From positions 248,001 to 312,000 of the forward strand of contig OZ252212.1 in assembly GCA_965248955.1 (NCBI GenBank): a DNA stretch of 64,000 bases, in the 5' to 3' direction. Below are positions 1 through 8,826 of this stretch, piece by piece. The translations under genes were made by a program, and so were the position numbers. Source of the DNA: DAOUJH01 sp965248955 (GTDB taxonomy: Bacteria > Chloroflexota > Dehalococcoidia > Lucifugimonadales > QGNO01). How positions within the stretch are numbered: position 1 is the first letter of the stretch; each line of letters begins with the position of its first letter. The notes under the pieces are model-generated. The model made no database searches. It saw nothing but the letters and a program-made list of their open reading frames with translations, and was not told the origin of the DNA.

Positions 1-143
1 GCGATTCCAAAAAACTGTTCGTCGAATGGCCCAGATGAAACCCCGTTATTTACTGTTCCAGAACTGCCTTGACCGAGTATAGCACAGGTGTTACGCTCAA
101 TTTAGTCTGTATTGGTCCTAACAACGGAGGGTTGGACCTGGAC

Positions 144-1805
144 ATGGAACAAGAAATTCCGCCTTCTCGACGGGTATCCACTAGCGACGACGTTGAGGTC
201 TCCACCTACCTGGAGATCGCTAAAGAGAAGCGAGGACAACAGCCTCTTCCTGGGGGAACGCCGCAAATACAGGAGGAGGCTGTTGTCATTGTAGACTTCG
301 GCTCACAATACAGCAGATTGATTGCGCGTAGAGTACGGGAGTGCCACGTCTACTGCGAGATAGTATCTCACAACGCGGACTGGGATGACGTCTGTAAGAT
401 CAACCCAAAGGGGATCATCCTTTCCGGAGGCCCCGCCAGCGTTTATGAAGAAGGCGCACCGCTTGCCCCGCTGTGGGTATACGACAGCGGCCTGCCTGTA
501 TTGGGCATCTGCTACGGGATGCAGGTGCTGACTCACCAGCTGGGCGGCAAGGTGGTCCAGGCAAAGGAGCGTGAGTACGGCCATGCAGTCCTGCACCAGA
601 ACGTTTCCAACTCGCTCTTTGCCAATATGCCTCCAAGCATGCCCGTATGGATGAGCCACGGAGACCAGATAGCGGAACTGCCGCCGGGGTTCAGATCGTT
701 GGCATATACGGACAACTCCCCCGTGGCCGTCATGGGCACCGACAGCATAATAGGCCTCCAGTTCCATCCCGAAGTGGTGCACACGCCGCAAGGAAAAGAC
801 CTGCTGGCCAACTTCCTTTATGAAATATGCGGCTGCCAGGGTCTGTGGACACCTGAGAACTTCGTAACCCGCTCCATAGAACGCATCAAAGAGCGGGTGG
901 GCAGCGGCAAAGTCATCTGCGCCCTCTCCGGAGGGGTAGACTCGGCTGTAGCCGCGGTGCTGCTTCATAGAGCCGTGGGCAACCAACTCACCTGTATCTT
1001 CGTCAACAACGGACTCATGCGCCGTGAAGAGCCCGAACGCGTCCTAAAGGTATTCGAAAGGAACCTGGGCCTCAACCTAATCTACGTAGACGCGGAGGAG
1101 CGCTTCCTCGGCAAGCTTGCCGGCGTAACCGACCCTGAAAGAAAGCGCCACGTCATAGGCGAAGAGTTCATACACGTTTTTGAAGATGTCGCCGCTGAAC
1201 GACTGGGCGAGGTGCAGTTCCTTGCCCAGGGAACCCTCTATCCGGACGTTATAGAAAGCCAGACGGACGAAAACGCTGCCTCTGCAAAGATAAAGACGCA
1301 TCACAACGTGGGCGGGCTTCCTTCCACCATGGCTCTTGAGCTGGTAGAGCCCTTGAGATACCTGTTCAAAGATGAGGTTAGGGAGGCCGGTCTGACCTTG
1401 AGCTTGCCCGAAGAGATGGTGCATCGCCAGCCCTTCCCCGGCCCCGGTCTAGCCATACGCATACTGGGTGAGGTGACCAAGGAAAAATTGGAGGTGCTGC
1501 GGGCCTGCGATTGGATAGTGATGGACGAGATCAAGGGGGCCAATCTATACAGGGAGCTCTGGCAAAGCTTTGCCGTGCTTACCGACGCCCGCAGCGTTGG
1601 CGTCATGGGCGATTTCAGGACGTACGGATACGCCGTAGCCGTACGCGCCGTGACCAGCCAGGACGCCATGACCGCGGACTGGGCCAGGCTTCCTTATGAA
1701 GTCCTTGCCAAGATATCCAACCGCATCGTGAATGAAGTGCCTCAAGTGAACCGCGTGGTGTACGACATAACCAGCAAACCACCCGGAACGATCGAGTGGG
1801 AGTAA
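144..1805 (+). CDS. guaA: GMP synthase (glutamine-hydrolysing)
   Basis: Converts XMP to GMP using glutamine and ATP, the last step of guanylate synthesis. Numbered from the ATG at 144 (553 aa), an N-terminal class I amidotransferase domain carries the nucleophile in GICYGMQ (Cys about 123) and the His/Glu of QFHPE (about 208 and 210). The ATP-pyrophosphatase loop SGGVDS lies near 262-267. The C-terminal dimerisation domain ends in a canonical form (ITSKPPGTIEWE). The open frame reaches back to a TTG at 69, which would add 25 residues with no family similarity. GGAGGG at 125-130 favours 144, and even that start leaves a tail longer than in most GuaA proteins. TTGACC at 69-74 could be part of a promoter. 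The stop overlaps the purD start, so this is the first visible gene of the purine operon. Confidence 0.95.
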   Translation: MEQEIPPSRRVSTSDDVEVSTYLEIAKEKRGQQPLPGGTPQIQEEAVVIVDFGSQYSRLIARRVRECHVYCEIVSHNADWDDVCKINPKGIILSGGPASVYEEGAPLAPLWVYDSGLPVLGICYGMQVLTHQLGGKVVQAKEREYGHAVLHQNVSNSLFANMPPSMPVWMSHGDQIAELPPGFRSLAYTDNSPVAVMGTDSIIGLQFHPEVVHTPQGKDLLANFLYEICGCQGLWTPENFVTRSIERIKERVGSGKVICALSGGVDSAVAAVLLHRAVGNQLTCIFVNNGLMRREEPERVLKVFERNLGLNLIYVDAEERFLGKLAGVTDPERKRHVIGEEFIHVFEDVAAERLGEVQFLAQGTLYPDVIESQTDENAASAKIKTHHNVGGLPSTMALELVEPLRYLFKDEVREAGLTLSLPEEMVHRQPFPGPGLAIRILGEVTKEKLEVLRACDWIVMDEIKGANLYRELWQSFAVLTDARSVGVMGDFRTYGYAVAVRAVTSQDAMTADWARLPYEVLAKISNRIVNEVPQVNRVVYDITSKPPGTIEWE

Positions 1806-3088
1806 TGAGGCTTCTCGTCATTGGAAACGGTGCTAGAGAGCACGCTATTGCCTGGAAGCTACGGCAGAGTCCGCAGGTTGATGAGATCCTGATTGCCCCG
1901 GGCAACGCCGGTACGGCGCAGCTGGGCAGCAACCTACCCCTACAGGCAACGGACGCAGCAGGTCTGGCGGAAGCCGCCAAACGGCACAGCGTAGACCTCA
2001 CCGTCGTCGGGCCGGAAGCGCCGCTCCAAGCGGGAGTTGTAGACCTGTTCCAGAAAAGCGGCCTAGCCATTGTGGGGCCGACACAGGCGGCGGCTCGACT
2101 GGAAACAAGCAAGGCGTTCGCCAAGGAGTTCATGAAGCGGCACAACATCCCCTGCGCTCAAAGCGTCACCTTCGACTCCTACCTTGAAGCACAGCGATTT
2201 CTGGATAGGCGAGGCGCGCCAATAGTAATAAAGGCCGATGGACTCGCCGCCGGCAAGGGCGTGGTGGTAGCTGTCAGCAAGGATGCGGCTTCATCCGCGC
2301 TGGATGAGTTCATGAACCGGCGTACACTGGGAGATTCCGGGGCCACCGTGGTCATAGAAGAGTTCTTGGAAGGCCGCGAGGTAAGCGTCTTTGCTTTCAG
2401 CGACGGAGAGCATATATCGCCTTTGGTATCGGCCTGTGATTACAAGAGAGCGTATGACGGCGATGCGGGGCCCAACACCGGCGGCATGGGCAGCTACAGC
2501 CCTTCCGAGTTCTGGACGGCGAAGCTTGCCGAAAGCATAGAAAAACAGGTGTTTCTACCCGCCATAGAGGGAATGGCAAAGGAAGGTCATCCCTACCGGG
2601 GTACTCTGTACGGAGGGCTGGCCATCACTGAAGACGGCCCGAAAGTGATAGAGTTCAACGCCAGGCTGGGAGACCCTGAGGCACAGGTGATCCTGCCCAA
2701 GCTGAATACGGACCTGGTTGAGATCATGCAGGCCATAGCTGAAGGCAGCCTATCCGAAACGCCAATTAGCTGGAATAATCGCTCTTGCGTAGCGGTAGTT
2801 GTGGCATCCGGGGGATATCCGGGAAGCTATGAGACCGGCTACGAAATCGAAGGTACCGCAAGCTCGGAGGAAACCGCGCTGGTCTTCCACGCCGCAACCA
2901 GTCTGAATAACGGCAACGTGCTCACCAACGGCGGTCGTGTGCTAACGGTGGTGGGTCAAGGCGACGATTTGGCGGAAGCACGCCAAAGAGCTTACGATGC
3001 CGTAAAGCACATACGGTTCCAGGGCAGCTTCTATCGCAGCGACATTGCCGCTTGGCCCGCGGGGATAGCCGCTGCACACGGTTATTGA
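1805..3088 (+). CDS. purD: Phosphoribosylamine-glycine ligase (GAR synthetase)
   Basis: ATP-grasp enzyme joining glycine to phosphoribosylamine, the second step of de novo purine synthesis. The 427-residue length is normal. The N-terminus LLVIGNGAREHAIAW is the PurD signature. The ATP-grasp region follows (VIKADGLAAGKGV near 140), and the metal/glycine-binding stretch EFNARLGDPEAQ is near 285. A GTG nine bases upstream is also open, but the ATG at 1805 forms a TAATG overlap with the guaA stop, typical of translational coupling, so I chose it. Confidence 0.96.
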   Translation: MRLLVIGNGAREHAIAWKLRQSPQVDEILIAPGNAGTAQLGSNLPLQATDAAGLAEAAKRHSVDLTVVGPEAPLQAGVVDLFQKSGLAIVGPTQAAARLETSKAFAKEFMKRHNIPCAQSVTFDSYLEAQRFLDRRGAPIVIKADGLAAGKGVVVAVSKDAASSALDEFMNRRTLGDSGATVVIEEFLEGREVSVFAFSDGEHISPLVSACDYKRAYDGDAGPNTGGMGSYSPSEFWTAKLAESIEKQVFLPAIEGMAKEGHPYRGTLYGGLAITEDGPKVIEFNARLGDPEAQVILPKLNTDLVEIMQAIAEGSLSETPISWNNRSCVAVVVASGGYPGSYETGYEIEGTASSEETALVFHAATSLNNGNVLTNGGRVLTVVGQGDDLAEARQRAYDAVKHIRFQGSFYRSDIAAWPAGIAAAHGY

Positions 3089-3121
3089 ACAATCAAAACG
3101 AATCTCAACTTGGAGGTAGAC

Positions 3122-3580
3122 ATGCCTCTTGTAGGCGTAATTGTTGGTAGTAGAACAGACGAACCCCTGGTTCAAGATACCTTGCAGATCCTAGATGACC
3201 TTGGCATCAGTCATGAATTCAGCGCTATATCGGCGCACCGCGCCCCCCAGAAAGTCGCCGATTATGCAAGGTCGGCAATGGAGCGCGGCATAGAGGTGAT
3301 AATAGCCGGAGCCGGAGGCGCAGCCGCCCTGCCCGGCACGGTGGCTGCCTGGACAGACCTGCCGGTCATCGGCATACCGCTGCCAACCAGCGAGCTGAAC
3401 GGCGTGGACGCCCTGCACTCCATCGTCCAGATGCCGCCCGGAGTGCCTGTGGCATGCGTCGCCGTTGGAAGCTGGGGCGCGCGCAATGCCGCATATTTAG
3501 CCGCCGGCATCCTTAGCCTCAAGTATGATAAGATACGCCAGGCTTACGCTGCTTATCGTGAACGACTTCGGGAGGGATAG
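3122..3580 (+). CDS. purE: PurE, N5-carboxyaminoimidazole ribonucleotide mutase
   Basis: Small octameric mutase family enzyme that moves the carboxyl group of N5-CAIR to C4 in purine synthesis. The ATG at 3122 follows GGAGG (3112-3116) and gives 152 aa. The phosphate-binding VGSRTDEP and catalytic SAHRAP are present, as is SIVQMPPGVPVA near the C-terminus. One departure stands out: the usual GGAAHLPG is GGAAALPG here, so a His conserved in the family is Ala. No purK is in the window. The stop is 7 bases before the next gene's likely start. Confidence 0.93.
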   Translation: MPLVGVIVGSRTDEPLVQDTLQILDDLGISHEFSAISAHRAPQKVADYARSAMERGIEVIIAGAGGAAALPGTVAAWTDLPVIGIPLPTSELNGVDALHSIVQMPPGVPVACVAVGSWGARNAAYLAAGILSLKYDKIRQAYAAYRERLREG

Positions 3581-3587
3581 ATCGCGG

Positions 3588-4310
3588 TTGGCAATTCAAG
3601 GCCTTCCCAAGGCCCTGCTAGTGGATCTGGACGACACCATCCTTGCTTTTGATAGCTTGGCCGACGAGTGCTGGCAGAAGATCTGCAGTAGATTCATCTC
3701 TCAGTTGGAGATAGATTCCCCACAGAAGCTTTTCTCGGCGATAAAGAGTGAACGCTCCTGGTTTTGGAGCGACCCGGAACGGCATCGCTGGGGGAGACTC
3801 AATCTGCTTCTTGCAAGCCGGAAAATCGTACATACGGCGCTACTTCGGTTTGGTATTGACGATACAGATATGTCCCGGCGAATAGCGGATGCCTATCGAG
3901 TGGAACGAGAAAAAGCCGTTGCCCCCTTCCCCGGAGCCGTGGAAACCCTGACCGAGCTGCGCGCCATGGGTGTACGGCTAGGATTGATTACCAACGGTGC
4001 TGCTTCAACCCAGCAGGCCAAAATACAGAGGTTCAATTTGGAGCCCCTGTTCGGCTCCATTGTAATCGAAGGGGAGTTCGGCGTAGGAAAACCGGATGAG
4101 CGCGTCTTCAGGCACTCGCTGGGTGTTCTGGGCGTGCCTGTTGAACAGTCGTGGATGGTGGGAGACAACCTAGAGTTTGATGTGCAAGGGGCACAGAGGA
4201 TCGGCATCACTGGCATATGGTACGACTGGAGAGGCAGCGGGCTGCCGGAAGGCTCTTCAGCCCAACCCAACCGGATAATCCGCTCCCTGAGTGAGCTGCT
4301 GCAACCATGA
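3588..4310 (+). CDS. HAD-superfamily hydrolase (subfamily IA)
   Basis: Probable small-molecule phosphatase of the haloacid dehalogenase superfamily. Motif I is LLVDLDDTI near the N-terminus, motif II is LITNGA, motif III Lys lies in GVGKPDERVF and motif IV is MVGDNLEFDVQGAQ. The alpha-helical cap between motifs I and II resembles the YjjG / N-acylneuraminate-9-phosphatase group. The frame opens earlier (3525), but the TTG at 3588 sits 11 bases after GGAGGG (3571-3576) and starts immediately before the HAD domain. The gene lies inside the purine operon and its stop overlaps the next start (ATGA), so it may process a nucleotide or sugar phosphate. The substrate is unknown. Confidence 0.85.
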   Translation: MAIQGLPKALLVDLDDTILAFDSLADECWQKICSRFISQLEIDSPQKLFSAIKSERSWFWSDPERHRWGRLNLLLASRKIVHTALLRFGIDDTDMSRRIADAYRVEREKAVAPFPGAVETLTELRAMGVRLGLITNGAASTQQAKIQRFNLEPLFGSIVIEGEFGVGKPDERVFRHSLGVLGVPVEQSWMVGDNLEFDVQGAQRIGITGIWYDWRGSGLPEGSSAQPNRIIRSLSELLQP

Positions 4311-4960
4311 AACTAGCCATCCTCAGCGATTTCGACGATACCGCCGCTCAACAGAACGTAGCCCACTTGGTGCTGGACCGGTTCAGTGAAACAGACTGGC
4401 GCCCGCTCCTGGAAAGGTTCCGCCAGAGAAGCATCAAGCCCAAGGACTATTTGGAGATGCCTTTTCGGCCCATTACGGCCGCCAAACATGATATGCAAGC
4501 CTACGTCCGGGAAACAGCCCGGCTCCGGCCGGGTTTCCCGGAGCTGGCGAATTTCTGCATGGGCGGAGGTATTGAGCTGGCAGTGGTGACGCACGGGCTG
4601 GATTTCTACGTAGAGGCGCTGTTGGAGCGGGCCAACCTTCAACGACTGCCCACCTATGCCGTGGGCGCCAGGTTCTCCGACCAGGGCATAGAGTTCGAAT
4701 ACAGATACACGCGGGAGAGCTGTACGGAATGGGGTAACTGCAAGTGCTCTATTGTCGACAGCTACCGTGAGCGTGGGTATCAGGTGTACTACGCAGGCGA
4801 CGGCATATCCGATTATTGCCCGGCACGGCAAGCGGACTTCGTCTTTGCCAGGTCGCACCTTCTGGACATGTGCCTCAAGGAGAGCTTGCCCAGTAGAGAG
4901 CTGCGGGACTTCTTTGACGTGCTCGACTATCTGAAGCGCGTCAACGGGAGAAAAGCATGA
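4307..4960 (+). CDS. MtnX-like HAD-IB phosphatase
   Basis: A second, unrelated HAD phosphatase in the purine operon, 217 aa. Motif I is AILSDFDDTAA at the very N-terminus and motif IV is YYAGDGISDYCPARQAD near 160-175. This arrangement resembles MtnX / phosphoserine phosphatase-like HAD-IB enzymes. No methionine salvage genes are adjacent, so the MtnX reaction (2-hydroxy-3-keto-5-methylthiopentenyl-1-phosphate dephosphorylation) should not be assumed. It overlaps both neighbours by four bases (ATGA), showing tight coupling to purB. Confidence 0.8.
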   Translation: MKLAILSDFDDTAAQQNVAHLVLDRFSETDWRPLLERFRQRSIKPKDYLEMPFRPITAAKHDMQAYVRETARLRPGFPELANFCMGGGIELAVVTHGLDFYVEALLERANLQRLPTYAVGARFSDQGIEFEYRYTRESCTEWGNCKCSIVDSYRERGYQVYYAGDGISDYCPARQADFVFARSHLLDMCLKESLPSRELRDFFDVLDYLKRVNGRKA

Positions 4961-6249
4961 TCGATCGCTACTCCAGGCCCAAGATGAAAAGGGTATGGTC
5001 TGATGAGAACAAATACGACAAGTGGCTTGCCATAGAGTTGGCGGTGTGTGAAGCCTGGACGGAAGCCGGTGTCATCCCGCAAGACGACATGGCCAAGCTT
5101 AGGCATGCCGCCTATGATCCCGTTCGTTTGAACGAGATATTCCAGCGCACCCGCCATGATATGACCGCCTTCACCCGATCCATTACGGAGAATCTAGGCG
5201 AAGAGGGCCGCTGGATCCACTTGGGACTTACCTCAAGCGACGTATTGGACACGTCCCAGAGCCTTCAGCTGCTAGAGGCGGCTGACCTCTTACTGGAAGA
5301 GGTGGAAGCCCTCAGAGGCACTTTGAAAGCTCGCGCTAAGGAGCACAAGGACACCCTCATGATGGGTCGGACCCATGGGATTCACGCGGAGCCCATCACT
5401 TTCGGGCTGAAGCTTGCGCTGTGGTGGGACGAAATGAACCGCCATCAGGAGCGTCTGCAGGCAGCCAAGAAACAAATGGCCGTGGGTAAAATATCCGGAG
5501 CCGTGGGTACCCATGCCACCGTACCGCCCTCTGTGGAAGAGAGCGTATGCCATCGCCTTGGCCTTGAGGTAGCCCCCATATCCAGTCAGATCATCCAGCG
5601 CGACAGATACGCTCATTTCGTGTCCACCCTGGCGTTGATAGCGGCTTCCCTGGAGAAATTCGCCACTGAGATAAGGTCCTTGCAGCGCACCGAGGTGCGG
5701 GAAGTTGAAGAGCCTTTTGGTGAGGGGCAGACCGGCTCATCCGCCATGCCTCACAAGCGCAATCCGGAGCTCTCGGAAAGGGTATGCGGGTTGGCCCGTC
5801 TCATAAGAGGCCACTCCCTGACTGCGCTGGAAAACGTCGCTCTCTGGCACGAGCGTGACATCAGCCATTCATCCGCGGAGCGCATCATACTGCCGGACGC
5901 ATCTCTGGCCCTGGATTACATATTGAGCTTGTTCAATCACGTAATGCAAGGGCTGCGAGTCTACCCTGAACGAATGACGGAGAACATTGAATCCACTAGG
6001 GGCATTGTATTCTCTCAACGCATCATGCTGGGCCTGGTGGAACGGGGCGGCCTGAGCCGGGAGAAGGCATACGAAATCGTGCAGAGAAACGCCATGCGTT
6101 CTTGGGACGAAGGACTGGACTTCCGTAATCTGGTTAGAGAGGAGCAAGAGGTTGTCTCCGCCGTGCCGGCCGCGGAGCTTGACGAATTCTTTGACTACGG
6201 CTACTACGTACGCTACGTTGATGAGACGTTCCGGCGAGCAGGCCTGTGA
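4957..6249 (+). CDS. purB: Adenylosuccinate lyase
   Basis: Cleaves SAICAR to AICAR and adenylosuccinate to AMP, releasing fumarate. The 430-residue protein has the fumarase/aspartase superfamily signature SSAMPHKRNP at 261-270 with the catalytic-loop serines, and the general-acid histidine in GRTHGIHAEP near 140. LTSSDVLDTS near 91-100 is the third conserved region. The start overlaps the upstream HAD gene in an ATGA. The operon supplies both PurC (SAICAR synthase) and this lyase. Confidence 0.96.
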   Translation: MIDRYSRPKMKRVWSDENKYDKWLAIELAVCEAWTEAGVIPQDDMAKLRHAAYDPVRLNEIFQRTRHDMTAFTRSITENLGEEGRWIHLGLTSSDVLDTSQSLQLLEAADLLLEEVEALRGTLKARAKEHKDTLMMGRTHGIHAEPITFGLKLALWWDEMNRHQERLQAAKKQMAVGKISGAVGTHATVPPSVEESVCHRLGLEVAPISSQIIQRDRYAHFVSTLALIAASLEKFATEIRSLQRTEVREVEEPFGEGQTGSSAMPHKRNPELSERVCGLARLIRGHSLTALENVALWHERDISHSSAERIILPDASLALDYILSLFNHVMQGLRVYPERMTENIESTRGIVFSQRIMLGLVERGGLSREKAYEIVQRNAMRSWDEGLDFRNLVREEQEVVSAVPAAELDEFFDYGYYVRYVDETFRRAGL

Positions 6250-6275
6250 GGACACATTAACAGGAGGGTATAAAA

Positions 6276-7166
6276 TTGGTCATACTGCAGACTGATCTCT
6301 CTAATCTGGTTCACCGCGGCAAGGTAAGGGACACTTACCACTTGAGCGACGGCTATCTGCTCATGATAGCCACCGACCGCATCTCCGCATTTGACGTAGT
6401 CCTGCCAAACGGCATTCCCCACAAGGGCAAAGTCCTGGCCAAGATGTCCGCCTTCTGGTTCGAAAAGACCAAGCACATTGTGGCCAACCATCTGGTTGGC
6501 ATGGCTAGCGATACGGAGACGGACCTGGGATTTCCTCTTCCGGAAATACCCCAGGACATAGCGGCTAGGGCCATGGTGGTCAAGCGAGCCGAGCGAATAG
6601 ACATAGAGTGCATCATTAGAGGCTACCTTGCCGGCTCTGCTTGGAATGAATACAGGTCCCAGGGCACTATCTTCGGCAATCCGGCTGCGGCCGGATTGAA
6701 AGAGGGAGACATCCTCCCTGAGCCTATGTTCACCCCTACTACCAAGGCGGAAGAAGGCCACGACACCAATATGACCATTGAAGAAGTGGTGGCCATGGTG
6801 GGCCAGGAACGCGCCAGGGAGTTGGAGGAGAAGAGCTTGGCTATCTATAATTTCGCCCACCAATACGCCCGAGAACACGGGATCATCATAGCCGATACCA
6901 AAATGGAGTTTGGCGTGCTGGACGGTCAGCTCATCCTCATTGACGAGCTGCTCACCCCGGATTCCAGCCGGTTCTGGGAGGCCTCCCAGTACAACCCCGG
7001 TCAATCCCAACCCAACTACGACAAACAGTTCGTCCGCGACTGGCTCAACGACGCCGGATGGGACCACGAACCTCCGGCGCCCAGCCTGCCGGATGACATA
7101 GTGGAGAAAACAAGCCAAAGATACATGGAAGCCTACGCTAGACTGACCGGAGAGCAGATAGCGTAG
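6276..7166 (+). CDS. purC: SAICAR synthase
   Basis: Phosphoribosylaminoimidazole-succinocarboxamide synthase, condensing aspartate with CAIR using ATP. The 296-residue length is normal for the longer PurC group. The N-terminal HRGKVRDTYHL and RISAFDVVLPNGIP stretches and the later DTKMEFG and LIDELLTPDSSRFW are family hallmarks. Translation probably starts at TTG 6276, placed after AGGAGGG (6262-6268). It is the direct partner of purB upstream. Confidence 0.95.
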   Translation: MVILQTDLSNLVHRGKVRDTYHLSDGYLLMIATDRISAFDVVLPNGIPHKGKVLAKMSAFWFEKTKHIVANHLVGMASDTETDLGFPLPEIPQDIAARAMVVKRAERIDIECIIRGYLAGSAWNEYRSQGTIFGNPAAAGLKEGDILPEPMFTPTTKAEEGHDTNMTIEEVVAMVGQERARELEEKSLAIYNFAHQYAREHGIIIADTKMEFGVLDGQLILIDELLTPDSSRFWEASQYNPGQSQPNYDKQFVRDWLNDAGWDHEPPAPSLPDDIVEKTSQRYMEAYARLTGEQIA

Positions 7167-7182
7167 CTGTAAGGAGACTCGC

Positions 7183-7863
7183 TTGGCAAGGGAGAGAGAA
7201 AGACGTCGCACCGCCGTGCGACGCGGAGAAATGCGTACCGTCCGCAGAGAGCGGCAGGAAGGCAAGAAGAAGCGGCGCCGGATCCTATACTTTCTGGGCT
7301 CCGGGATATTCGCTACTGCCATTATAGTGGGGCTGTTCCTCCCCTCCCTGCCCATAGGCAACCTTGGCACGGGCGGCGGAGCTTCCAGCTACGCCGATGG
7401 CATCGGGGTGCCTCAAGCCCTGATGCCATCCGCCTTTCACGTAGACCCAGAGACCGTTGCCTATAGCACTGCACCACCCACGTCCGGCGACCATTGGTCT
7501 ACTCCAACACAGTGCGGCTTCTACGAGGATGAAATAGCGGATGAGATAGTGGTCCACAACATGGAACACGGCAACATAGTAGTGAGCTACAATTTAACTG
7601 AGGGCGCTGACAAGGAACGGTTGCGAGAGGTCCACGAAAACTTGAGCGGAAACGGAGAGTGGCTGGTGACCAGGTTCTACCCCAATATACCGCAGGGAAG
7701 CGTTGCCCTCACCGCCTGGGGCGTACTGGACGAGTTCGAGGGAGTAGACGAGGACCGCATAGAGCGCTTCTACGAAGCATACAAAGGCAACCTGTTCAGT
7801 GACGAGACGAGAGGGCTGGGGCGTGGCATCCCCTGCACTAACGAAATTCGAATGGATCAATAG
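7183..7863 (+). CDS. DUF3105 membrane-anchored protein
   Basis: A 226-residue protein of the DUF3105 family, function unknown. The first about 32 residues are strongly basic (many Arg/Lys), followed by one transmembrane segment near 33-53 and an extracytoplasmic domain. The conserved part includes TSGDHWSTP, CGFY and VHNMEHGNIVVSY, the family's hallmark His/Cys-rich region. TTG 7183 is the likely start. It sits between purC and purS with 16- and 2-base gaps, so it is transcribed with purine genes although no purine role is known. Confidence 0.8.
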   Translation: MARERERRRTAVRRGEMRTVRRERQEGKKKRRRILYFLGSGIFATAIIVGLFLPSLPIGNLGTGGGASSYADGIGVPQALMPSAFHVDPETVAYSTAPPTSGDHWSTPTQCGFYEDEIADEIVVHNMEHGNIVVSYNLTEGADKERLREVHENLSGNGEWLVTRFYPNIPQGSVALTAWGVLDEFEGVDEDRIERFYEAYKGNLFSDETRGLGRGIPCTNEIRMDQ

Positions 7864-7865
7864 TC

Positions 7866-8114
7866 TTGTACGTCGCAAAGGTCTACGTCACCCTCAAGCC
7901 AACGGTCAACGATCCCCAGGGCCGCACAATCATGGGAGGCCTGAAAAGCCTGGGCTTTGAATCGGTAGCTGACGTTCGGGCCGGCAAATACCTGGAGATG
8001 AAGATCCACGAAACCGACAGGGCGGCAGCGGAGCGCCAGGTAAGCGAAATGTGCGACAAGCTTCTGGCCAATCCGGTTATAGAAGAGTACCGGTTTGAAC
8101 TGGCTGAAGGTTAG
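7866..8114 (+). CDS. purS: PurS subunit of FGAM synthase
   Basis: Small (82 aa) subunit that bridges PurQ and PurL in the three-part formylglycinamidine ribonucleotide synthase. The pattern VAKVYVTLKPTVNDPQG, then SLGFESVADVRAGKYLEM, is diagnostic. It begins with TTG just two bases after the DUF3105 stop. PurQ and PurL, which normally follow, are not here: the next gene is the convergent hisB, so they must be elsewhere in the genome. Confidence 0.93.
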   Translation: MYVAKVYVTLKPTVNDPQGRTIMGGLKSLGFESVADVRAGKYLEMKIHETDRAAAERQVSEMCDKLLANPVIEEYRFELAEG

Positions 8115-8124
8115 CGGCCGGGCC

Positions 8125-8811
8125 TCAGCCTGATATCGTCCCCTTGGTGCTTGGTATCGCCCCGGCAACCCTGGAGTCGGGTTCCAGAGCGGCTCGCAAG
8201 GACCGGCCCAAGGCCTTGAACAACGCCTCGGCTTTGTGATGCGGATCCACACCCGCCAGAATGCTGGCATGGACGTTGATGCCGCCTTCAATGGCAAAGC
8301 TTTGGAAGAAGTGGCCAATGAGCTCACCGGGAATATTGCCAAGCCTGGCGCCTTCAAGCTGGGTCTCCACCACGGCGTATCCCCTACCCCCCACGTCAAC
8401 CGCCACTCGAGCAAGCGCTTCATCCAATGGCACCACTGCGAACCCCATACGCCGTATGCCCTTGCCTTCGCCAATAGCCTGTCGCAGGGCGCGACCGGCC
8501 GCTATGGCAACGTCCTCTATCAGGTGATGGGCATCCGGAAGATTGTCGCTGCTCGCGGATATCACGGCGTCTATCAAGCCGTGCTTGGAAAGCTGCGCCA
8601 GCATGTGATCGAACATCGGCTGGCCGGTATCTATGGAATATTGCCCAGTCCCATCTATGCCCAGCTCTATGCTGATCCTGGTCTCCCCCGTTTCCCTGTT
8701 AATGGCGGCGCGCCGTCCCGAAGCAACAGTAGCCGGCTGACCCTTTTCGGCCCGCTGAGAGGTGACCGTGAGATCCTTGTCATTTTCCCTATTACCTGCT
8801 CCTGAGACCAT
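8125..8811 (-). CDS. hisB: Imidazoleglycerol-phosphate dehydratase
   Basis: Sixth step of histidine synthesis, a manganese enzyme. Metal-binding repeats are visible as FDHML, DAHHLIEDVAIA and DPHHKAEALFKALG. The 228-residue protein is monofunctional with no phosphatase domain. The first about 35 residues precede the conserved RISIEL strand and are an extra tail. ATG at 8811 follows a GAGGAG about ten bases upstream. It is the last gene of the minus-strand his operon and converges on purS with a 10-base gap and no obvious terminator. Confidence 0.95.
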   Translation of the reverse strand: MVSGAGNRENDKDLTVTSQRAEKGQPATVASGRRAAINRETGETRISIELGIDGTGQYSIDTGQPMFDHMLAQLSKHGLIDAVISASSDNLPDAHHLIEDVAIAAGRALRQAIGEGKGIRRMGFAVVPLDEALARVAVDVGGRGYAVVETQLEGARLGNIPGELIGHFFQSFAIEGGINVHASILAGVDPHHKAEALFKALGRSLRAALEPDSRVAGAIPSTKGTISG

Positions 8812-8826
8812 TGTTACCCTTGCTCC

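Noticed and set aside
6213..7370. Long minus-strand open frame (385 aa) opposite purC
   Set aside because: It is the antisense shadow of a clear SAICAR synthase gene and shows no domain of its own.
8236..8805. Plus-strand open frame (189 aa) opposite hisB
   Set aside because: HisB metal-binding motifs are on the minus strand and the frame fits the his operon; the plus frame is a shadow.
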